61,818 nucleotides of DNA from Chloroflexota bacterium (GTDB lineage Bacteria > Chloroflexota > Anaerolineae > Aggregatilineales > Phototrophicaceae): NCBI GenBank assembly GCA_026707665.1, contig JAPOWK010000104.1, positions 1-61,818 of the forward strand. Direction: 5' to 3'. Both the position numbers and the translations under genes were made by a program. A model generated the notes under the pieces. It was not told where the DNA came from, did no database searches, and saw only the letters and a program-made list of their open reading frames with translations. Below, piece by piece: positions 43,573-51,070 of the stretch (position 1 is its first letter; every line of letters starts with the position of its first letter).

Positions 43573-44469
43573 ATGACCGAGGGACAGCGAATCTGCGACT
43601 ATGGAGATTCGACCTATCGGCAGGACTTCTGGGAAGGGCAGGGACGCGATTACGAAGACGCGGTCGAACGCCAGGTCTTGAAGCTTTTGCTGCCAAGCCG
43701 AGGGTCTCGGCTGCTCGAAATCGGCGCCGGTTTCGGGCGAATCACCAATGAATACCACATGTTTCGTCAAGTCGTGCTTCTTGATTATTCGCTGGAGCAA
43801 TTGCAGTACGCGCGCGCGAACTACGGCGATGATGGATTCCTCTACGTCGCGGCCGATGCCTACCGCATGCCCTTTTGGCCGCGCGCTTTTGACGCGGCGA
43901 CGATGATCCGTGTCATTCATCACTTTGAGAACTTCCCGGCGGTAATCAGGCAGGCGCGTGAAGTGCTCGCGGATGATGGAACCTTCATCCTCGAATTTGC
44001 CAACAAGCGCAATTTGAAGGCGATGTTGCGACATCTGTTTGGTTTCAGCAACTGGAATCCTTATACGCTGGATCCGATCGAGTTCGTCGAATTAAACTTC
44101 AACTTTCACCCGGAATATGTTCAGCGAGAAATCGTGAAATTGGGGTTTGAAACGCGCCGCGTCGTGCCCGTCTCATGGTTTCGTCTGGGATTGTTGAAGC
44201 GGGCGCTTCCAGCGCGCCTTCTCGCCGGCCTGGATTCTGTTTTACAGCGCAGCGGCTGGGCGATCTCTCCAAGTATCTTTCTTGAACTGCGACTGCCAGG
44301 CGCGCCGAACAATCGCGCCGTCTCGTCTTCGGCCGATCCGCTGGAGATTTTGCGCTGCCCGCAGTCGGGCAGGCCTTTGCGGAGAGACGGGGAGGTATTG
44401 TTCAGCGATTGCGGAACCCGCTGGGGGATCCGCGACGGGGTCTACGACTTCCGCCAGGCGCTGGATTAA
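43573..44469 (+). CDS. SAM methyltransferase fused to a Trm112-like C-terminal domain
   Basis: The N-terminal ~250 residues are a class I methyltransferase (RGSRLLEIGAGFGRITNEYHMFRQVVLLDYSLEQLQYARAN). The C-terminal ~45 residues (LEILRCPQSGRPLRRDGEVLFSDCGTRWGIRDGVYDF) look like a Trm112p-type zinc domain, but only two Cys remain, so zinc binding is doubtful. Target unknown. Begins 28 bases after metK, probably in the same SAM-responsive operon. Confidence 0.85.
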   Translation: MTEGQRICDYGDSTYRQDFWEGQGRDYEDAVERQVLKLLLPSRGSRLLEIGAGFGRITNEYHMFRQVVLLDYSLEQLQYARANYGDDGFLYVAADAYRMPFWPRAFDAATMIRVIHHFENFPAVIRQAREVLADDGTFILEFANKRNLKAMLRHLFGFSNWNPYTLDPIEFVELNFNFHPEYVQREIVKLGFETRRVVPVSWFRLGLLKRALPARLLAGLDSVLQRSGWAISPSIFLELRLPGAPNNRAVSSSADPLEILRCPQSGRPLRRDGEVLFSDCGTRWGIRDGVYDFRQALD

Positions 44470-44489
44470 CTGGGCAAAGTCTCGGCGGC

Positions 44490-45869
44490 TCAGGGCGCCG
44501 GCTCGTGCCGCAGCCTTTCCCAGAGCTTGACGTTCCGTTGCACCAAGCCGGAAATCGTACCATGCCCGAAGCCGGCCACCACGGTCTGTACCCGGTCGTT
44601 GAATGGCTCGATCCAGCGCTTGTCCAAGCCATCGTAGCCAACAGCCGCCCCGACGATACTTGCCGCCGTGCCGGATGTGCAGTCCGTATCCATCCCACAC
44701 ATCACCGCTGTCGTAATTGTCTTGCTGTAGTCGAGCTGAGCGTGAATCAGCGAAAGGACAACAAAGCCCATGTTGTGCAGCGAGTGGAGGAAGGGCAAGT
44801 GACCATACTTCTCGTAGATGCGATCGCAGACTGACACCCAATCTTGGTCCCTTTCATACCACTCGATGACTTCGTGAACGACATGCGCCAGGCGCGAACG
44901 CCGCGGAATCACCGAGAGCCCGCCGGCGAGAATCGTCTCAACGCTTGGGTTGCGGCTTAGCGCGGCGCTAAGGGCGCCCGCGACGAACATCGAGCTGTAG
45001 ACGCCGTTCTTCACCGCGTTCAGCGTCACTTCTCGATAGGCGATACGGGCGGCGCGGCGTGGATCAGAAGGCGCGATATAGCCCCAGAAATCGGCTCGAA
45101 TCGCCGTATTGATGCCTTCGCGCAAAGGATTGATCTTGGTCGGGAATTCAGCGATCTGCTCTTCTACCGGGCGATCATCGGTGAGGTTGACCATGTGGTA
45201 ATACGACTGGCGCGTACAAGACCAAAGCCAATGATAGGGAATGTTCCGCAAATGATTGTTGGCCACATCCAGTTTAGTAAAGTTCAATCCGTGTTGTTCC
45301 AGCAGCATCATTCCCAGAATCGTGTAGTGAATATCGTCATCGGGCTCGGCGTATTGGATGTTTCCCCGGGTTGACGGTTTGCAGCGCAGTGTGATCCCCA
45401 GCTCGGGAGATTCGTGCGGCACCCAGTCATTCAGCGGATAGGCATCCAGGCTTTCCAGGTAACGCTTGATAAACTTCCGGTCTTGGCGCATCTCGAGCGG
45501 CTTGCCCAGAACAACGCCGCCGATTCGGCCGTACCAGGCGCCTTTGATCCGTTCGGCGTACTCGCGCTCGCTCAATGGTTGAAGCGGGGGCGGATCGGGC
45601 GCGTCGGCGATGATCGATTCGAAGTCGTCGGGCTCGCTGAACGGGTAGTCTTCGCGTATGCCTTGCTCCCGCAGCCCCCAAAGCGCGTAGTAGGCTTCCT
45701 CCCAATCCGCTTCCGTCAGCGTCGATCGGTCTTCGGCCTGTCGCACAGAAGCTGGCAAATAGGAGGCGGCGAAGTCGGGTTCCATAGTGTCGCCAACCGG
45801 AAACCCTTCCTCATAAAGCTGAAGATACTCCATGGAAAAAAGCTGCTGCCAATTGGCAAACCCAGGCAT
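44490..45869 (-). CDS. ADP-ribosylglycohydrolase family protein (459 aa)
   Basis: From residue ~125 the fold of ARH proteins: ERIKGAWYGRIGGVVLGKP, YAEPDDDIHYTILGMMLLEQHG, and the late GMDTDCTSGTAASIVGAAVGYDGL metal-binding segment. It would remove ADP-ribose from a protein or small molecule. The N-terminal ~120 residues are extra and helical. ATG 45869 has GGGAG seven bases upstream. The rpiB gene lies directly upstream. Confidence 0.88.
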   Translation of the reverse strand: MPGFANWQQLFSMEYLQLYEEGFPVGDTMEPDFAASYLPASVRQAEDRSTLTEADWEEAYYALWGLREQGIREDYPFSEPDDFESIIADAPDPPPLQPLSEREYAERIKGAWYGRIGGVVLGKPLEMRQDRKFIKRYLESLDAYPLNDWVPHESPELGITLRCKPSTRGNIQYAEPDDDIHYTILGMMLLEQHGLNFTKLDVANNHLRNIPYHWLWSCTRQSYYHMVNLTDDRPVEEQIAEFPTKINPLREGINTAIRADFWGYIAPSDPRRAARIAYREVTLNAVKNGVYSSMFVAGALSAALSRNPSVETILAGGLSVIPRRSRLAHVVHEVIEWYERDQDWVSVCDRIYEKYGHLPFLHSLHNMGFVVLSLIHAQLDYSKTITTAVMCGMDTDCTSGTAASIVGAAVGYDGLDKRWIEPFNDRVQTVVAGFGHGTISGLVQRNVKLWERLRHEPAP

Positions 45870-45928
45870 AACGATGCTCCCGTCTCTGCGGCTGCTTGTC
45901 GACCTCGGCAACGATCACGAACTCGGCG

Positions 45929-46447
45929 CTAGGGCGCGCGATCACGAAAAAACGGCTCGGATGGTTGCCAGTCACTGTCTTCGCTCAGATTCTCTTCGGC
46001 TTCGGCGATCAGCCCGAGCGAGATATCGTGTCGGCCACCGTCGTAATCTGTCGATAGCCAAGCCTCTAGGATGTCAAGCGCCTCAAACTCGCCGGTGATT
46101 TTGCCGCCGAGACAGAGGATATTGGAGTTGTTGTGCGCCCGCGTCAGCCGTCCCATATAGGTGCTGGTGCAAAGGGCGGCGCGAACCCGCTCGAATTTGT
46201 TGGCGATGATGCTCATGCCGATTCCCGTTGAGCAGATCAGGATCCCGCGCTGGGCGTCGCCAACAGAAACGGCTTTGGCCACGCGCACTGCGTAATGAGG
46301 ATAGCGCGCGATATCGCCGGAATTGGATCCGACATCCACAAAGGCAAGGCCGCGCTCCTCAAGGAAGGCGGTGATTTTGCGCTTCAGCTCGTATCCACCG
46401 TGGTCATTGCCGATCCAAATCCTCTGCGATGCATTCGCCCTGTTCAT
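45929..46447 (-). CDS. rpiB: Ribose-5-phosphate isomerase B/RpiB-LacAB family protein
   Basis: A 172-residue RpiB/LacAB-fold sugar-phosphate isomerase: RIWIGNDHGGYELKRKITAFLEE, RGILICSTGIGMSIIANKFERVRAALC (active-site Cys), LTRAHNNSNILCLGGKI. Interconverts ribose-5-P and ribulose-5-P, or a similar aldose/ketose pair. Downstream lies the ADP-ribosylglycohydrolase; both could serve ribose salvage (inference). Confidence 0.92.
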   Translation of the reverse strand: MNRANASQRIWIGNDHGGYELKRKITAFLEERGLAFVDVGSNSGDIARYPHYAVRVAKAVSVGDAQRGILICSTGIGMSIIANKFERVRAALCTSTYMGRLTRAHNNSNILCLGGKITGEFEALDILEAWLSTDYDGGRHDISLGLIAEAEENLSEDSDWQPSEPFFRDRAP

Positions 46448-46763
46448 GCTTATACCACCAATGTTCGTCCAAACCTGTTGGGTAAGCCGATCGCGGATCG
46501 TGAATTCCTAGATGGCTGGCTAGATTATGTTCCTTTCTCGGCAGATTGGCAAGTTCTGCCTCAGCTGGCTCGATGTCCCTTGCCCTGGTTCAGCTGCGCT
46601 CTTGCTGTCGTTTGGGCGGCGTTCCTGAGGAAGCGCAGTATACTTATGGATGCGTATAATATCGGCTGCGAGTTATTGTGCTGATCGCAAAGGCGGAGAG
46701 CGTCAATTTCTTAGTTGCGACGACATCGCGCAACGCACCCATTTAGTTGTAGGGAGTGGACCA
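46448..46763. other. Divergent intergenic region rpiB / DUF368 gene
   Basis: No gene supported. A perfect TATAAT at 46655-46660 (plus strand), 104 bases upstream of the DUF368 start, is the best promoter candidate; no strong -35. Nothing else is recognised. Confidence 0.4.
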
Positions 46764-47732
46764 GTGAAAGATGAACCGCAGGACCTTTCTCAACCGCATA
46801 CGCTTAGACAGTACTTGCGTCTGGTGCTGACCGGCTTCGCGATGGGCGCGGCAGACATCGTCCCCGGTGTGAGCGGCGGGACTATGGCGTTCATCCTCGG
46901 CGTCTATACGCATCTGATCGACGCCATCAAGTCGTTTAATGTGGACGCGATTCGCCTGGTTCTAGGTCTTCGGTTTGGCGTCCTGATAGAACATGTGTCA
47001 ATTCGATTTCTGCTGGCATTGGGCCTGGGCTTGTTTGCGGCGGTCTTGTCGCTCTCGAGTTTCCTCAGCGCGACGATGGATGATCCGAACGGTCGCATTC
47101 TGCTTTTCGCCTTTTTCTTCGGCCTGGTACTGGCGTCGATTTTGACTATTGGAGTGAAGGTGCGCTGGACGATGGCTTCAGCCGCGGCTCTGATTGCCGG
47201 CGCCATCGTCGCCTTCGTCATCGTCAACATCGTTCCGGCGGAGGCCGATCATTCGCCGCCGTTTCTGTTCGTCAGTGGCATGATCGCCATAACCGCAATG
47301 ATCTTGCCGGGGATTTCCGGCTCTTTCATGCTGTTGATTCTTGGTCAGTACGACTACGTTTTGACAGCGGTCAGCAATCGGGATTTGCCGCCGGTCATTA
47401 TCGTGGGTTTAGGCGCAGTTGTTGGCATCATCGCCTTTTCGCGCGTGCTCAGTTACTTGCTGTCGCATTACTACAATCGGACGGTGGCTCTGCTTGTCGG
47501 CTTTATGGCGGGTTCTCTTTGGAAGATCTACCCCTGGAAGCGCTGCCTCGAAAGCGATCTCGATCGCCATGGACATGTACGCTGCTTGTTGGAGCAGAAT
47601 ATCGCGCCGGACACCGCATCGGAATCCTTTGCTGTCGCTTTGCTTCTGCTGATAGTGGGCTTCCTGCTGGTCAATCTATTGGATCACCTGCAATCCAAAG
47701 CCAATCCGATTTTTCGCTTAGTCCTCAGATGA
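46764..47732 (+). CDS. DUF368 family membrane protein (322 aa)
   Basis: Polytopic membrane protein with the family hallmarks GAADIVPGVSGGTMAFILG near the N-terminus and ILPGISGSFMLLILGQY in the middle, and about eight or nine helices. DUF368 proteins are now linked to undecaprenyl-phosphate translocation in other bacteria (PopT-type), so a role in envelope lipid carrier recycling is possible. The GTG start at 46764 has AGGGAG upstream. Confidence 0.9.
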   Translation: MKDEPQDLSQPHTLRQYLRLVLTGFAMGAADIVPGVSGGTMAFILGVYTHLIDAIKSFNVDAIRLVLGLRFGVLIEHVSIRFLLALGLGLFAAVLSLSSFLSATMDDPNGRILLFAFFFGLVLASILTIGVKVRWTMASAAALIAGAIVAFVIVNIVPAEADHSPPFLFVSGMIAITAMILPGISGSFMLLILGQYDYVLTAVSNRDLPPVIIVGLGAVVGIIAFSRVLSYLLSHYYNRTVALLVGFMAGSLWKIYPWKRCLESDLDRHGHVRCLLEQNIAPDTASESFAVALLLLIVGFLLVNLLDHLQSKANPIFRLVLR

Positions 47733-47757
47733 GCGCGAAACGGTTCCGCGCGAGCAC

Positions 47758-48198
47758 TTATGTGTCGCGTTTTGACTTGGCATCCGGCGCATGATGGCGG
47801 AGCGCGCGCTCCTGCGCATCGATAATGTCCTGAATTCGTGAGCGCGAAAGCACGGCGGTCACATCCACTGCGGTGTAGTCGGTTGCTTCCGCCGGGTCTG
47901 CAGACTCAGCAAGTTCTCCGACGATCTCGTGGCGGCGATAGACCGAGGCGGCGATCGCATGGGTGGCTACGGGGCTGGTCAAAAGCACGAAGAGCCCCAG
48001 CGCCAGAAGTCGAAGCCAGGTTGACGGCATCAGCAGCGCCGCGCCCAAAAGCAATCCGAACAAGCCCAAGGTCGCCACTTTGCCCGAGGCATGCAATCGT
48101 GTCAGACTGTCGGGCATCCGAATGACGCCGAGAACACCGACAGCGCAGAAAAACAAGCCAAAGAGCAGCGCGGCCACGCCTAGAAATTCAAGCAGCAC
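47758..48198 (-). CDS. mnhG: Na+/H+ antiporter subunit MnhG (MrpG)
   Basis: A 146-residue small subunit with three helices: EFLGVAALLFGLFFCAVGVLGVIRMPDSLTRLHASGKVATLGLFGLLLGAALL is typical MnhG/PhaG. The C-terminus is longer than usual, ~50 charged residues. The final gene of the mrp operon, one base after mnhF. Confidence 0.93.
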   Translation of the reverse strand: MLLEFLGVAALLFGLFFCAVGVLGVIRMPDSLTRLHASGKVATLGLFGLLLGAALLMPSTWLRLLALGLFVLLTSPVATHAIAASVYRRHEIVGELAESADPAEATDYTAVDVTAVLSRSRIQDIIDAQERALRHHAPDAKSKRDT

Positions 48199-48480
48199 TT
48201 AGAAAACCCTGCCTTCGGAAATATAGCGGGCGATACTGATTGTGCCGATGAAAGCGAAGGCGGCCAGGGCGATTGCCATATCGACAAAGTTCTCCGTCCC
48301 CTCTACCAGCGCCAACATGACAATAATGCCGATGAGCAGCGTGGTAATTAGATCCACGGCCTGCAAGCGGTCGGGCAACGTTGGGCCGACAATGACGCGA
48401 TAAGAGGCCGGTATCAAAAGGCTCACCAGCGCCAGCAAGATAAGTTGGATGGCGGCCTGCACAATGGAATTGTCAGTCAT
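48199..48480 (-). CDS. mnhF: Na+/H+ antiporter subunit MnhF (MrpF)
   Basis: A 93-residue, three-helix subunit: GPTLPDRLQAVDLITTLLIGIIVMLALV is the MnhF signature. Overlaps mnhE by 8 bases. Confidence 0.92.
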   Translation of the reverse strand: MTDNSIVQAAIQLILLALVSLLIPASYRVIVGPTLPDRLQAVDLITTLLIGIIVMLALVEGTENFVDMAIALAAFAFIGTISIARYISEGRVF

Positions 48481-49000
48481 GACCGAGAATGCCTTTGATT
48501 CTCATGAGTCTTCTCTGCTGCTCCTCGTCGAGGCTCTGTCCGGATGAGTCCAGGTTCAGGCTGTGCACAATCATTTTGACGCCCTCTTCACTTGTCTCTT
48601 CAAAGTCCACAACCAACTCGCCCGGCGTGATCGTTATGCCGTGCGCGCTGACGGCGGAAATGAGTTCATTTTCAGTGCTGTCTTGCGTATTGACAGTAGC
48701 AATGCCCGGACTAATCGGCAGGCTCGGCATGAGGATCACGCGCGACACCTTGAGCCCGGCGGACAGGACTTCTGACGCCAGATACAAGGTATAGGCAAAC
48801 AAATTGTAAAGCTGCCGCGGCGCGTTTCGCATACGAACACTCTCGCCACGGATACCGGTCGCGATCAGCACGGAGACGCTGAACAAATATCCCAGCAGCA
48901 AGTTGCCCGGCGTCGGCTGCGCGGTGTAAATCGTCCAGCCGATTGCCAGCGGCAGCGCCAAAATCATAACTTTGCCAGAAGACTTCAGTTTCATGTCCAA
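48473..49000 (-). CDS. mnhE: Na+/H+ antiporter subunit MnhE (MrpE)
   Basis: A ~175-residue subunit with two N-terminal helices and the soluble tail typical of MnhE (VILMPSLPISPGIATVNTQDSTENELISAVSAHGITITPGELVVDFE). The start is either TTG 49000 (GGAGG seven bases upstream) or ATG 48994. Confidence 0.9.
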   Translation of the reverse strand: MDMKLKSSGKVMILALPLAIGWTIYTAQPTPGNLLLGYLFSVSVLIATGIRGESVRMRNAPRQLYNLFAYTLYLASEVLSAGLKVSRVILMPSLPISPGIATVNTQDSTENELISAVSAHGITITPGELVVDFEETSEEGVKMIVHSLNLDSSGQSLDEEQQRRLMRIKGILGHD

Positions 49001-49075
49001 GTGATGTCCTCCACGCGACCACAGAAGCGAGTCCAAATGCCTCTGCCGTTCATGTTGTACGCGTTGTTCATTGCC

Positions 49076-50584
49076 CTACGGTCCCTGGCTAGGCAAGTTG
49101 ACGGCGGAAATGTAGATTTGCGGGTCGCCCAATTGACGCACGGTTTCACTGATCAATTGTACCATCGGCTCAGCCAGAACCGTGCCCAGGAGCAGGCAGA
49201 CGCAGATTAGCAAGAAGGGCGCGAATAGACTGTCTCCTTCGTCTTTGGTATCGATAGTGCCCGGCGCCGGATTCTGTTGAAAAATACGCTGCCATGCTCG
49301 TACCATATACATAACGGTCAGGATGCCAGCGGCGACCATGATGATCAGATTCGCCCAGTCTTCGCGCTCTACGCCACCTTGAATGAGTGTCAGTTTGCTG
49401 ATAAAGCCATTGAGCGGCGGAATGCCAGCCAAAGATAGTCCGCCGATAAGGACGAGCCAGCCAAGCGTCGGCGGCAGCTTGGCGCCGATGCCGCTGATAT
49501 CGGCGAAGTTGGCCGTTTTTGTGGTCGTGAAACTGGCGACCACGCCCATCAGCATCAGCAGGGATGATTTGATAAAGGCGTGGTTGAAGGCGTAAACGAT
49601 GGCGCCGACAAGCGCCAGCGGCTGCCCCCAGCCAATGCCTACGAGGATGAAGCCGATCTGGGCGAATGTCGAATACGCCAGCATGCGCTTGGCGTTGTAG
49701 GTGCGCAGAGCGCCGAGACTGCCGAAGAGTATGCCGATGATGCCCAGTGTCGACAACCAGCGCTCGAGCAAGGGCGCTTCTTCAATAAACAGCAGGGTCA
49801 CCAGGCGAAAGATGCCGTATACGCCAACCTTGACGACGATGGATGATAGCATGGCGCTGATCGGCGTCGGCGCCGTGGTGTGGAAGTCGGGCTGCCAAAA
49901 GTGAAAGGGGAAGACAGCGCTCTTCAACAGAAAGGCGCATAGCAACATGATTGCCGACGCCGGCGCCAGTAGTGGCCGCTCGCCGGTAACCAGCGTCACC
50001 GCGATTTCCGCCATATTCAAGGTGCCGAATGTTGCGTATAGCGCGCCAATGCCAAGCAGCAGAAACAAGGTGCCCATTGAACTGATCAAAATATATTTGA
50101 GCGCCGCCTCCAAGCCATACTGATCATCCGATATCGCCGTCAGCGAGACTGACGCCAGCACCATCAGCTCCATGAATACAAAGAGCGTGAATAGATCTCC
50201 GGTGAGCATCGCGCCGATCAATCCCACTTCCATCAAGAGAAATAGCGGGACAAAGGCAGGGTAGGTCATGCACTTGTCGTGGCTGTGAAAAGTGTAGAGA
50301 AGCCCGCCAATCATGATCGTAGTCACCATGAAGGCGAAGAGACCGCCCAGGGCATCGGCGACCAAGACGATGCCGTAGGGTGGCTGCCAATTGCCGAGCG
50401 CATAGATCTGCACGCCGCTGCTGTGAACTTGCACCAGAAGCGCGGTGCAGAAGACCCAGGCGATCAGGCCGGCCAGAACACCGATAGATCGTTGCAGACG
50501 ATTGGATTGGGCGAATACAAGCGCAACGATCGCGCCGACCAGGGGCGTCACCAGCGTGCCAAGCAAGAAATAGTTCTGTTCCAT
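49076..50584 (-). CDS. mnhD: Na+/H+ antiporter subunit MnhD (MrpD)
   Basis: A 502-residue proton-pumping-type subunit related to complex I NuoM/NuoN: VFMELMVLASVSLTAIS, FLLKSAVFPFHFWQPDFHTTAPTPISAMLSSIVVKVGVYGIFR, and AFNHAFIKSSLLMLMG hold the conserved Lys/Glu of the proton path. Located 53 bases downstream of mnhC. Confidence 0.95.
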   Translation of the reverse strand: MEQNYFLLGTLVTPLVGAIVALVFAQSNRLQRSIGVLAGLIAWVFCTALLVQVHSSGVQIYALGNWQPPYGIVLVADALGGLFAFMVTTIMIGGLLYTFHSHDKCMTYPAFVPLFLLMEVGLIGAMLTGDLFTLFVFMELMVLASVSLTAISDDQYGLEAALKYILISSMGTLFLLLGIGALYATFGTLNMAEIAVTLVTGERPLLAPASAIMLLCAFLLKSAVFPFHFWQPDFHTTAPTPISAMLSSIVVKVGVYGIFRLVTLLFIEEAPLLERWLSTLGIIGILFGSLGALRTYNAKRMLAYSTFAQIGFILVGIGWGQPLALVGAIVYAFNHAFIKSSLLMLMGVVASFTTTKTANFADISGIGAKLPPTLGWLVLIGGLSLAGIPPLNGFISKLTLIQGGVEREDWANLIIMVAAGILTVMYMVRAWQRIFQQNPAPGTIDTKDEGDSLFAPFLLICVCLLLGTVLAEPMVQLISETVRQLGDPQIYISAVNLPSQGP

Positions 50585-50637
50585 GATTGCCGGTTCTGCT
50601 GTCCTTACCGAATGTTGCGGCAAACGGTGATCATGTC

Positions 50638-50982
50638 TTAATGCTTCAGCTTGTTGATGTCGTCGGAATCGACCGTGTCGTAGCGGCGCGAGATAATGTT
50701 CACGAATCCCAGCACAAGCGAGAAGCTGCCGAAACTGACGACGATTGCCGTGAGAATGAGCGCCTGTATCAAGGGATCGCTGGTCTGGCGCCCGGCTTCG
50801 ACATTGCTGACGTAGGGAGCGAAATCGCCTTCGAAAGCGCCGGCCGCGACAAAAAACAGGTTGATCGCCGAAAAAAGGATGGCGAAACCAATCGCCGCCT
50901 TAATCAGGTCACGGCGAAGCAGTTGAAATACGCCGATTCCGAAAAGAATCCCGATCGATAGCGCAAAGAGTACTTCGGTCAT
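50638..50982 (-). CDS. mnhC: Na+/H+ antiporter subunit MnhC (MrpC)
   Basis: A 114-residue NuoK-like subunit: LFGIGVFQLLRRDLIKAAIGFAILFSAINLFFVAAG, then DPLIQALILTAIVVSFGSFSLVLGFV. Fits MnhC in length and order between the AB fusion and mnhD. Confidence 0.95.
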   Translation of the reverse strand: MTEVLFALSIGILFGIGVFQLLRRDLIKAAIGFAILFSAINLFFVAAGAFEGDFAPYVSNVEAGRQTSDPLIQALILTAIVVSFGSFSLVLGFVNIISRRYDTVDSDDINKLKH

Positions 50983-51070
50983 GTCAGCCTTCCCTTAAGG
51001 TGCTTGCGCAGTCCTGCGCTCGAGTCCGGTCCCATCCTTGCCGCTCTCGGGCGCGCGTTCATTTCCGTTA

